Assembly (NCBI GenBank): GCA_002453165.1
Contig: DKGH01000184.1
Location: forward strand, 511 to 20,276
Direction: 5' to 3'
DNA: 19,766 nucleotides
Source of the DNA: Verrucomicrobia bacterium UBA6775
GTDB lineage: Bacteria > Verrucomicrobiota > Verrucomicrobiia > Limisphaerales > UBA1096
Part shown: positions 8,580 to 15,114 of the stretch, piece after piece
Numbering within the stretch: position 1 is the first letter of the stretch
Layout of the letters: each line of letters starts with the position of its first letter
The notes under the pieces: generated by a model
What the model was told of the DNA's origin: nothing
Database searches by the model: none
The model's input: only the letters and a program-made list of their open reading frames with translations
Position numbers and translations under genes: made by a program

Positions 8580-9012
8580 AATTCTTGTCCAAAAATGCCG
8601 GGAGCTGGCCGTTCAGAAAATACTCCCAACCGGCTTGACAACTTTCTCGACTGAAAAGCGGGTCGTCGGTGTCGAGCGATTCGGTCGCTGTGTGGGCAAA
8701 AGTCAGGCGTGACCCTTCTCCCGACTCCGCCAGCTCCCATGAGACTTTTGAGTCGCCGGGCACGCCGCAGTATCTCCAGCTATAAACAATCCTCCGGCCG
8801 GCCTCCAAATCGAGAACCTCCTATTGATGGAGGAAGTTTCGCCCTTCACACTCCACGTTGAACTCCACACTGAATCCAATCTCGGCCTTAAAATCCGGGA
8901 GCATTGGGAAATACCACTGCCGCATTTGCTCCGGATCGGTGATGGCCTGCCATGCGGCATCCATCGACACTGGAAGATCAATTTCAATTTCGATGGATTC
9001 GCCTCTTTTCAT
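8578..9012 (-). pseudogene. SRPBCC (AHSA1/START-like) protein, frameshifted
   Basis: The first frame (9012 to 8821) gives MKRGESIEIEIDLPVSMDAAWQAITDPEQMRQWYFP and ends FLHQ-stop. This is the N-terminal half of an AHSA1-type SRPBCC domain. The second half is in another frame (EVLDLEAGRRIVYSWRY to FLNGQLPAFLDKN, stop at 8578-8580) and fits directly onto the first. One base lost or two gained at about 8820-8823 would explain it. Intact relatives are small proteins of about 145 residues with a hydrophobic cavity; some help Hsp90, most are of unknown role. The gene starts 6 bases after the stop of the last arylsulfatase, so it belongs to the same transcript. A sequencing error cannot be excluded. 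Calling it broken therefore depends on the reads. Confidence 0.75.
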
Positions 9013-9018
9013 GTTGCT

Positions 9019-10368
9019 TCAGTGAAACGGTTTCCAATTCTGGATCGCGCTCTGCGCTTCCTCAAACTCTTTTTTGAGTCGCGCAACCAGCTCCGGATGT
9101 TTTGCGGCAATATTTGACTGCTCACCCACATCGTTCGCCAGATCGAACAACAGTCCGCCTTTGTGAAACACGGATGGTTCCCGAGCGCCAGTGTCGGGAT
9201 TTCGTGTTCGTGAGCGCGTGTAGCGATGCAGTTTGTAGTTCCCGCTCCGGTAGGCCGTTGGCTGATGAAAGTAGTGAACATGGCGGGTACGCCTACCCGT
9301 TTTCCCCGCAAGCCAGTGATCCGAAAAATCGATCGAGTCGATCGCCTGCCGCTTCGCCACGGTCGCGCCGGCCAGGCGAGCGAACGTGGCGTACATGTCG
9401 TAGTTCACCATCAACTGACCGGACACAGCCGGAGCGATCTTTCCCGGCCACGAGACGATGCAGGGCACGCGGTCGCCGCCCTCCCATGTAGTCGATTTCT
9501 CACCGCGCAACGGGCCACTCACACCCCCGAATTCCTTGAACATGGTCCACGGGCCATTGTCGGATGTAAATACGATGATCGTTTTCTTCGTGAGCTGTTC
9601 TGCCTCAAGCGTTTTTACGATCTGCCCCACTGACCAGTCGATCTCCTCAATCACATCGCCGTACACGCCGTTCGCACTTTTGCCGTCGAATCTGGGCGAT
9701 GCAAAAATCGGCACGTGCGGCATGTTGTGCGCGAGATAGATGAAAAATGGATTTCCCCGGCTCTCCCGTATCAACCGCATTGCCTCCTCGGTGTAGCGGC
9801 GGGTGAAAAGCGACTGCGGCACGATCGCCCCCTTGTTTTCACGATTCACGATCAGTGGTGTTTTCCACGCGGACTCAGGAGCATCGCGAAACGAGGCAAA
9901 GTTTGGGCGTGGCCCGTCCCAGTCGTTGCTGCCGGGTGTGCCGTACCAGTAGTCGAAGCCCTGATCCAGCGGGTGCAATCCCCTGCCCATCCCGAGATGC
10001 CATTTCCCCAGCAGAGCGGTTGTGAATCCTTTGGCCTTGAGCATTTCCGGAAGCGTGATGGCATCAGCCAGGCGCCCCATGTTTCCCCGGGCATTCTTCC
10101 AAGGCCGACTTGCATGGCAGCCGGTCATCAACGCACGCCGACTCGGGGCACACCACGACGCGGCATGAAAATCGGTCATCCGCAGTCCACCCGCCGCCAA
10201 CGCATCGATGTGCGGTGTCCTGTTCAACTCGCTGCCAAAGCAGCCAAGATCCCCGTAACCGAGGTCGTCGGCCATTATGTAAATGATATTGGGCGGCTGC
10301 TCCGCCCTGGCTGGCGCTTGGCCAAGCGACATCAAAAACAAACAAACTGCAAAAACGCTCAATCTCAT
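9019..10368 (-). CDS. Secreted arylsulfatase (family S1), first of the downstream end
   Basis: I chose the ATG at 10368 (449 aa) because it begins the signal peptide MRLSVFAVCLFLMSLGQAPARA and overlaps the upstream gene's TGA in ATGA (10365-10368). Sulfatase landmarks are all present: metal-binding DD at 34-35 (IIYIMADDLGYGD), the formylglycine site C73-APSR followed by RALMTG, GKWHLG at 121-126, and TSDNG at 268-272, followed by a GGVSGPLRGEK segment. The enzyme would hydrolyse sulfate esters outside the cytoplasm, probably on a sulfated glycan. The exact linkage cannot be told from sequence by eye. C73 must be oxidised to formylglycine by a maturase that is not in this window. A perfect palindrome copy (10315-10328) encodes SLGQA at the signal-peptide end. 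Confidence 0.93.
   Translation of the reverse strand: MRLSVFAVCLFLMSLGQAPARAEQPPNIIYIMADDLGYGDLGCFGSELNRTPHIDALAAGGLRMTDFHAASWCAPSRRALMTGCHASRPWKNARGNMGRLADAITLPEMLKAKGFTTALLGKWHLGMGRGLHPLDQGFDYWYGTPGSNDWDGPRPNFASFRDAPESAWKTPLIVNRENKGAIVPQSLFTRRYTEEAMRLIRESRGNPFFIYLAHNMPHVPIFASPRFDGKSANGVYGDVIEEIDWSVGQIVKTLEAEQLTKKTIIVFTSDNGPWTMFKEFGGVSGPLRGEKSTTWEGGDRVPCIVSWPGKIAPAVSGQLMVNYDMYATFARLAGATVAKRQAIDSIDFSDHWLAGKTGRRTRHVHYFHQPTAYRSGNYKLHRYTRSRTRNPDTGAREPSVFHKGGLLFDLANDVGEQSNIAAKHPELVARLKKEFEEAQSAIQNWKPFH
10315..10328. repeat. CGCTTGGCCAAGCG palindrome, perfect copy
   Basis: Exact 14-bp copy. It encodes SLGQA at the signal-peptide end of the arylsulfatase that starts at 10368. Confidence 0.95.
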
Positions 10369-11786
10369 TTTGGTTTGTAGTAGATTCCCTTCTTCGACCA
10401 AGGCCGCTCCCTCGGTTGGCGCGACTTGGCCAGGCGCTCCGTGGCGTCTCCCTCGTCCCCCTGTTGCTCCATCCACTTGGCCAAGCGACGCGAAAACTCT
10501 GTGCTGCGCTTGGCCAAGCGGGAGTCATTCGCAAGGTTTCTGAGGCACCAGGGGTCGGCCCTCAGGTCGAACAACTCCACGGCCGGACGCTTGGCATAAC
10601 GCGCCACACGAGATCGTGCCAAGTCGCTGTCCACCGTTTTCCACGAGGCATAAATCGGATCACGATAAGTCACCATGTTTTGGAATCTGGCGCCGGGATG
10701 GAGATTGCGAATGTACAGCCAATCGCCATCGGTTACGGCCCGGATCCCATACGCCTCGGAACCGTGATAGATCCCACGGGTGGTGTTGACCGCATAAACA
10801 AAACTGTGGTGCACCTGTTTTTCACCAAGCAAAATCGGGAGGAACGATCGGCCATCGAACGATGAGGCACCCGGGTTTCCCCCGGCCAACTCAAGAAAAG
10901 TCGGCACTACGTCAACGTAACTTATCAGCGCAGCCGATTCCGACCCGGGTTTAATTCTCCCGGGCCAACGCACCACGGCCGCCGCATGGATGCCCATGTC
11001 GTAACAGGTCCATTTGCCAAACGGCAGTTGAGAGCCCTGCTCGCTCAGCCAGAGTATCACCGTGTTTCCCGCCTGCTTCATTTCCCGCAAAATGTCCACC
11101 ACTTCACCCACCTGTTGATCCATGTAACTGATCTCGGCGTAGTACTTGGACAGGCCCTCGCGCAACCTCTTCGTGTCCACCAAGTAGGGTGGCACGGTTA
11201 GCTTTTCGGGCGGATAGACGCTTGCATCGCCGCGGTTCCACGGTGTGTGCGGTTGATTCGAAGCAACAACCAGACACCAAGGCTGGCCACTGTCTCTTGC
11301 CATGAATGCCTTCGCGCGGTCCAACGGCAGGTCGGCTCCGGCCGGCGTGCGGCCACCGTCGCCGTGACTGCCTCCCAGTTGCTCGAACGGAAAAGCGGAA
11401 GCCGGTGCCTCGTGCCGTTTACCGACCAGCCCCACACGATAGCCCAGCGGGCGAAGGTGGTGCGGCAGCGACTTGACACCCTCGTACACCCGGCTGTGGT
11501 TCGGGTGAGCCCCGTTTCTGACCGGATAAAGACCTGTAAACAAACTCTGCCGCAGCGGCGAGCAGGTAGGTGCGGAGTTGTAGCAGCGAGTCAATCGTAG
11601 GCCCTGCTTGGCCAAGCGATCAATATTCGGCGTTCGCACATCCGGGTTTCCGAAACAACTTACGTCGGTGTAGGTCATGTCGTCCGCCAAAAACAGGAGC
11701 AGGTTCGGCCGCTCATCCGCTTGGCCAATCGCAGCACTAGTCAACAATGTGATCGCAGCCAAAACCGGTTGGAGGGCGCCTCTCAT
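10365..11786 (-). CDS. Secreted sulfatase, variant active-site motifs
   Basis: This gene encodes 473 residues, starting at an ATG that overlaps the upstream TGA (ATGA, 11783-11786). It has a signal peptide MRGALQPVLAAITLLTSAAIGQA and the metal-binding ADD at 34-36. The formylglycine site is C75-SPLR (SAPTCSPLRQSLFTG), keeping CxPxR but with Leu where Ser or Ala is usual. The second motif is GKRHE (122-126) instead of GKWH. The usual SDNG is replaced by SEQG (248-251) in WLSEQGSQLPFGKWTCYDMG. These changes keep acidic and amide chemistry, so the protein may still be active. The KWTCYD context resembles a distinct sulfatase subgroup closer to sulfamidases, which I cannot assign with certainty. 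DRLAKQG is encoded by a 12-bp palindrome copy (11606-11617), and more copies lie in the C-terminal KRLAKW/SRLAKR region. Confidence 0.9.
   Translation of the reverse strand: MRGALQPVLAAITLLTSAAIGQADERPNLLLFLADDMTYTDVSCFGNPDVRTPNIDRLAKQGLRLTRCYNSAPTCSPLRQSLFTGLYPVRNGAHPNHSRVYEGVKSLPHHLRPLGYRVGLVGKRHEAPASAFPFEQLGGSHGDGGRTPAGADLPLDRAKAFMARDSGQPWCLVVASNQPHTPWNRGDASVYPPEKLTVPPYLVDTKRLREGLSKYYAEISYMDQQVGEVVDILREMKQAGNTVILWLSEQGSQLPFGKWTCYDMGIHAAAVVRWPGRIKPGSESAALISYVDVVPTFLELAGGNPGASSFDGRSFLPILLGEKQVHHSFVYAVNTTRGIYHGSEAYGIRAVTDGDWLYIRNLHPGARFQNMVTYRDPIYASWKTVDSDLARSRVARYAKRPAVELFDLRADPWCLRNLANDSRLAKRSTEFSRRLAKWMEQQGDEGDATERLAKSRQPRERPWSKKGIYYKPK
10474..10520. repeat. Two palindrome copies 20 bases apart
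   Basis: CACTTGGCCAAGCG (10474-10487, one mismatch) and an exact CGCTTGGCCAAGCG (10507-10520) encode RRLAKW and SRLAKR near the C-terminus of the variant sulfatase. A third, degenerate copy follows at about 10424-10437. Confidence 0.9.
11606..11617. repeat. 12-bp palindrome GCTTGGCCAAGC
   Basis: Perfect 12-bp palindrome encoding RLAKQ in the conserved TPNIDRLAKQG segment of the variant sulfatase. A related one-mismatch copy, CGCTTGGCCAATCG, at 11719-11732 encodes AIGQA at its signal-peptide end. Confidence 0.9.
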
Positions 11787-13189
11787 TTTACGGGACGCAG
11801 CTTCAGCCGGGCCGCGTGGATCGCCTTGGCCTCGGCCTCCGGGTCAAACCTGGGATTCGGGGCCCTGGGGACGATCGCCCCGGTTTCCTTCCGCCACGAC
11901 TGGAGCATGCCATGCAGTTTTTTGACCAGTTGCGGTCGCTCTTTCGCCAAGTCTTTTTGTTCGCCGATATCGTCGCGCAGATTGTAAAGCATCAGTACGC
12001 CGTCCTCGAAATACTCGTGAAGTTTCCAGTCGCCCAAGCGAATGACACTGCACGGCCGCGTGCGAAATAACGGGTCACGCTGTTCCTCGTAAACGTCGTA
12101 ACTCTGAAGATACGCCGGGAAATGCCAGTAGAGCGGGCGCGGGCCAAGCGTCTTTTTCCTGCCCCGAAACAGAGACACCAGACTGACGCCATCAAGCGGT
12201 TGCTCTGGCCGATCGCCCCCGGCCAACTCAAGAAAGGTCGGATACAGATCCACTCCAATGATCGGCTCTGCACTCTTTTGACCGCCTTGAATTTTCCCGT
12301 GCCAGTTCACAAAAAACGGAACGCGAATGCCGCCCTCGAAATAATTGCCCTTGTAGCCGTGCAGCGGAGCCATGTCCGTCGCCGGGCCATATCCGCCGTT
12401 GTCGGAGAAAAAGAAGATAATCGTGTTGTCGCGTTGGCCGGTTTCCTCGAGCTTGGCCACCAGACGTCCCACCCCTTCGTCGACCGACTCGATCATCGCC
12501 GCCATGACGGCGTGCTGATGAAGCCGGCCCGGCTTCTTTGCCTCATATTTTTTGATGATGTCGCGCTTGGCCTGCAGCGGCACATGCACGGCATAATGCG
12601 ACAGATAGGCGCACCACGGTTTACCTTTCGAGTTGCTGATGAACTCGAGTGTTTTTCCCGTGAGCACATCGGCGAGATACTCCCCGTTACGCCCTATGTG
12701 TCCCCGCATGCCGGGGATTTTATTGTGCTCCACGGCAACGTCGAAACCCTGCTCGATCGGGGGCGCGCCAAGGTGCCATTTACCAAACATCCCTGTGCGG
12801 TAACCGGCCTTTTGCAACGCCTCCGCCCACGTGACGATATCCAGTCGGAGTTTGTTCGTCCCGGTCACGTGCTCCAGTCGGCGATGCCGGGCATCGCCCC
12901 TTGGGCGGGTGCCGACGTTGTAAACCTGATGGCGCGGCGTGTATTGGCCGGAGAGCAGACAGGCACGCGCCGGGGCGCAGTTGGCCGAGGTGGAATAGGC
13001 ATCGGTAAAAATCATCCCCTGCTTGGCCAAGCGGTCGATGTTCGGAGTCTCATAAAAGTCCGAGCCCATGTAGCCGGTGTCTTTCCAGCCGAAATCATCC
13101 AGATATACGAAGAGGATGTTCGGCCGTTGTTCTGCCTGCGCCGACAGGCCAAGCGTAAAAACAGCACTCCAAAGCAGTTGCTTTATCAT
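11783..13189 (-). CDS. Secreted arylsulfatase (family S1)
   Basis: This 468-residue enzyme starts at an ATG overlapping the preceding TGA (ATGA, 13186-13189). Signal peptide: MIKQLLWSAVFTLGLSAQA, cleavage likely before EQRPN. Sulfatase features in order: LDDFGW with metal-binding Asp residues (30-34), ETPNIDRLAKQGM, the formylglycine site C71-APARACLLSG, GKWHLG at 136-141, and FSDNGG at 261-266 followed by HGYKGNYFEGGIRVP, which is typical of N-acetylgalactosamine-6-sulfatase/arylsulfatase A-like enzymes in PVC bacteria. It should act on sulfate esters outside the cytoplasm. It is the third of four sulfatases joined stop-to-start, so all four are probably made from one transcript in matched amounts. 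The 12-bp palindrome at 13021-13032 encodes its RLAKQ. Confidence 0.93.
   Translation of the reverse strand: MIKQLLWSAVFTLGLSAQAEQRPNILFVYLDDFGWKDTGYMGSDFYETPNIDRLAKQGMIFTDAYSTSANCAPARACLLSGQYTPRHQVYNVGTRPRGDARHRRLEHVTGTNKLRLDIVTWAEALQKAGYRTGMFGKWHLGAPPIEQGFDVAVEHNKIPGMRGHIGRNGEYLADVLTGKTLEFISNSKGKPWCAYLSHYAVHVPLQAKRDIIKKYEAKKPGRLHQHAVMAAMIESVDEGVGRLVAKLEETGQRDNTIIFFFSDNGGYGPATDMAPLHGYKGNYFEGGIRVPFFVNWHGKIQGGQKSAEPIIGVDLYPTFLELAGGDRPEQPLDGVSLVSLFRGRKKTLGPRPLYWHFPAYLQSYDVYEEQRDPLFRTRPCSVIRLGDWKLHEYFEDGVLMLYNLRDDIGEQKDLAKERPQLVKKLHGMLQSWRKETGAIVPRAPNPRFDPEAEAKAIHAARLKLRPVK
13021..13032. repeat. 12-bp palindrome GCTTGGCCAAGC
   Basis: Perfect 12-bp palindrome encoding RLAKQ at the same protein position as the copies in the neighbouring sulfatases (compare 11606-11617 and 14576-14583). 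Confidence 0.9.
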
Positions 13190-14745
13190 GGCTGATCCTT
13201 CTTCCGTCTCGGCATTTTTGCGTCCACCTCTTTTCGCCAGGCTCGCAACTTAGCCAGGAGCTTGGCCGTTTGCTCCGGCTCAGCGGCCGCGAGATTTTTC
13301 TGTTCGCCCAAGTCATCCTTCAGGTTGAACAGTTGCACGGTTCCGTTTTCAAAATACTCGAGCAGCTTGTAGTCTCCATCGCGGATCGCCCCAGCGGGAC
13401 TTTGCATTCCATGATTGCTGTAGTGCGGAAAGTGCCAATAGATCGCCCCCCTCTCAAACGACTCGCCGCGCAGCGCAGGCGCAAAACTCTTCCCATCCCG
13501 ATGCTGTCCAGGCGCCCGAGGCAGGCCCACCATTTCCAGAATGCTCGGGTAAAAATCCGTGCTGATGACCGGCTCATCACAAACCGCGCCGGCCCGACCC
13601 TTGCCCGGCCACTTCACGATCGTGGGCACTCGCACCCCTCCCTCATACAACCAGCCCTTGGCTCCCCGCAGTGGCAGATTGGAAGTCGCGTAGGCCCAGT
13701 CGAGTTGATTGTCCCGGACAACTCGTTTTGGGTTCCCGAAGTTACCGGCTGACATCCCTCCGTTGTCAGAGGCGAAAATGACAATCGTGTTTTCAGCCTG
13801 ACCAAGCTCCTCGAGTTTTTTCATCACTCGCCCCAGGCTCTGATCCACCGCCTCCACCATGGCGGCGAACTCAATGTTATCCTGCCGCTGCTTGATCTTG
13901 ATCGTGCGCTGCGGCAACACCTTGTGCCCCTGATGCGATGGCTTGCCCAGCAGCTCCGTTAACTGCTTTCGCGACAACGGATTTTTATCGTCCGGATTGC
14001 CCTCGAGAATAAACTCCGGCCCTTCGATCGGAGGCAACTTGGCACGCTTGGCACGGTACTTTTCGACCAGGTCTTTGCGCCCCTGAATCGGGTCATGGAC
14101 CGAGAAGTGGGACAGATAGAGGAAGAACGGATTCTCCCCAGCCTGCTCAATAAAATCGAGCGCCATGAAGTTCAACCGATCCGTCAGGTACTCGTCCTCC
14201 TTTCCCTCGATCTTCAGGCCTTCCATCTTGTACGGCGGATGATAGCCACCCCTTGGGCAACATCCGTTCCATTTTGGAACCTGCACATCGAAACCCTGAC
14301 TTAACGGACCCGCCTGGTCGTTGCCAAGGTGCCACTTGCCAAAGATGCCGGTGCGATAACCGTTCGCCTTGAGGGCCTCGGCCAGGGTCACCTCCTCCAA
14401 CGGCAGTGCCTGCAGTTTTTCGGCACTGAGATGACTTTGAAAATCGAAGTCGCGGCGACCGGAAAGCCAATCTGTGAGATCCAACCTGCCCGGGTACTTG
14501 CCGGTCATGATGCTCGCCCGTGTGGGGGAACAGACATGGCAGGTCGCATAGGCGTTGGTGAATTTCACCCCCTGCTTGGCCAAACGATCGATGTTGGGCG
14601 TGTCGTAAAAAGGACTCCCGAAGCAGCCGACATCCCGCCAGCCCATGTCATCCACCAGAAAAAATACCACGTTGGGCCGCTTGGCCGCGTTGGCCGACAA
14701 AAGGCCAAGCGCACAGCACAACACCATCAGGAAATGTCGTTTCAC
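13186..14745 (-). CDS. Secreted arylsulfatase (family S1), GTG start
   Basis: This 519-residue enzyme is the first of the four overlapping sulfatase genes. The start is GTG at 14745; the next ATG (residue 7) would remove the charged KRH n-region of the signal peptide (MKRHFLMVLCCALGLLSANA), so GTG is preferred. Features are VDDMGW with metal-binding Asp residues (31-33), the formylglycine site C72-SPTRASIMTG, GKWHLG at 136-141 and SDNGG from 326, then LPLRGAKGWLYEGGVRVP. A longer insert with many charged residues (about 200-270: GRKDLVEKYRAKRAKLPPIE and following) separates the two halves, and makes it larger than its neighbours. The C-terminus is very basic (MPRRKKDQP). Its stop overlaps the next start in ATGA. 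The gap upstream holds an inverted repeat (14771-14792). Confidence 0.93.
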   Translation of the reverse strand: MKRHFLMVLCCALGLLSANAAKRPNVVFFLVDDMGWRDVGCFGSPFYDTPNIDRLAKQGVKFTNAYATCHVCSPTRASIMTGKYPGRLDLTDWLSGRRDFDFQSHLSAEKLQALPLEEVTLAEALKANGYRTGIFGKWHLGNDQAGPLSQGFDVQVPKWNGCCPRGGYHPPYKMEGLKIEGKEDEYLTDRLNFMALDFIEQAGENPFFLYLSHFSVHDPIQGRKDLVEKYRAKRAKLPPIEGPEFILEGNPDDKNPLSRKQLTELLGKPSHQGHKVLPQRTIKIKQRQDNIEFAAMVEAVDQSLGRVMKKLEELGQAENTIVIFASDNGGMSAGNFGNPKRVVRDNQLDWAYATSNLPLRGAKGWLYEGGVRVPTIVKWPGKGRAGAVCDEPVISTDFYPSILEMVGLPRAPGQHRDGKSFAPALRGESFERGAIYWHFPHYSNHGMQSPAGAIRDGDYKLLEYFENGTVQLFNLKDDLGEQKNLAAAEPEQTAKLLAKLRAWRKEVDAKMPRRKKDQP

Positions 14746-14770
14746 GGTGACGGGAGTCTGCCCAAACCCC

Positions 14771-14792
14771 AGCCAAGTGGCAACGCTTGGCT
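14771..14792. repeat. Inverted repeat AGCCAAG / CTTGGCT with 8-base loop
   Basis: A perfect 7-bp inverted repeat (14771-14777 and 14786-14792) lies in the 61-base gap between the YjbR-like gene and the GTG-start sulfatase. Its arms match the halves of the palindrome family, as if split by a spacer. No T-run follows in either direction, so an ordinary terminator is unlikely. A hairpin in the leader of the four-sulfatase group is possible. Confidence 0.5.
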
Positions 14793-14806
14793 CAATTGCC
14801 GTCCAG

Positions 14807-15112
14807 TTATGAACTGATTTTTTTTGGGACCAGCAACCGGAAACTTTCTTCGATCCAGCGCTTCAAAACCGCCTTCGGCAGCGATTTGTGTTTCGGGAAC
14901 TCCAGTTCCACCCAGCCACTTGGGCCGACGGAAATCGTCCCCGCTTGGCCTGCAGACAAGTCGTTGGCCTCGGCCAATGAGTCCTTCAACTTCAACTTCA
15001 CGTCGTAGCTTTCGCCATCGCTGCCCAAGAAGAGAAAATTCTTTTTGCCCGCCTTGAAGGCGACCTTATCGCACACGGCGCCCACCTCAACCTCCGGCTT
15101 GCTTTCCGCCAT
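14807..15112 (-). CDS. MmcQ/YjbR-like small protein
   Basis: I chose the ATG at 15112 (101 aa: MAESKPEVEVGAVCDKVAFK...), two bases after the stop of the upstream sulfatase. The longer frame only reads the sulfatase tail in another frame. The protein shows the YjbR layout: a first half KNFLFLGSDGESYDVKLKL, then GPSGWVELEFPKHKSLPKAVLKRWIEESFRLLVPKK, where the 'WIxESYRL' ending is the family's best-known signature. YjbR proteins have a small double-wing fold and are suspected to bind DNA or a ligand, with no established role. It has no signal peptide, so it is cytoplasmic, unlike nearly every neighbour. Its place between two sulfatases suggests it is carried by the operon, but I see no direct functional link. 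Confidence 0.7.
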   Translation of the reverse strand: MAESKPEVEVGAVCDKVAFKAGKKNFLFLGSDGESYDVKLKLKDSLAEANDLSAGQAGTISVGPSGWVELEFPKHKSLPKAVLKRWIEESFRLLVPKKISS

Positions 15113-15114
15113 GC

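Noticed and set aside
8578..8808. Second half of the SRPBCC gene as an independent small gene with a TTG start
   Set aside because: It starts mid-domain and continues the preceding frame's sequence; a frameshift explains both parts better.
10369..10476. N-terminal extension of the first arylsulfatase
   Set aside because: The extra 36 residues come before a normal signal peptide and overlap the upstream sulfatase tail; the ATG at 10368 in the ATGA overlap is better.
12122..13195. Plus-strand open frame of 357 codons
   Set aside because: Antisense shadow of an arylsulfatase with all active-site motifs present.
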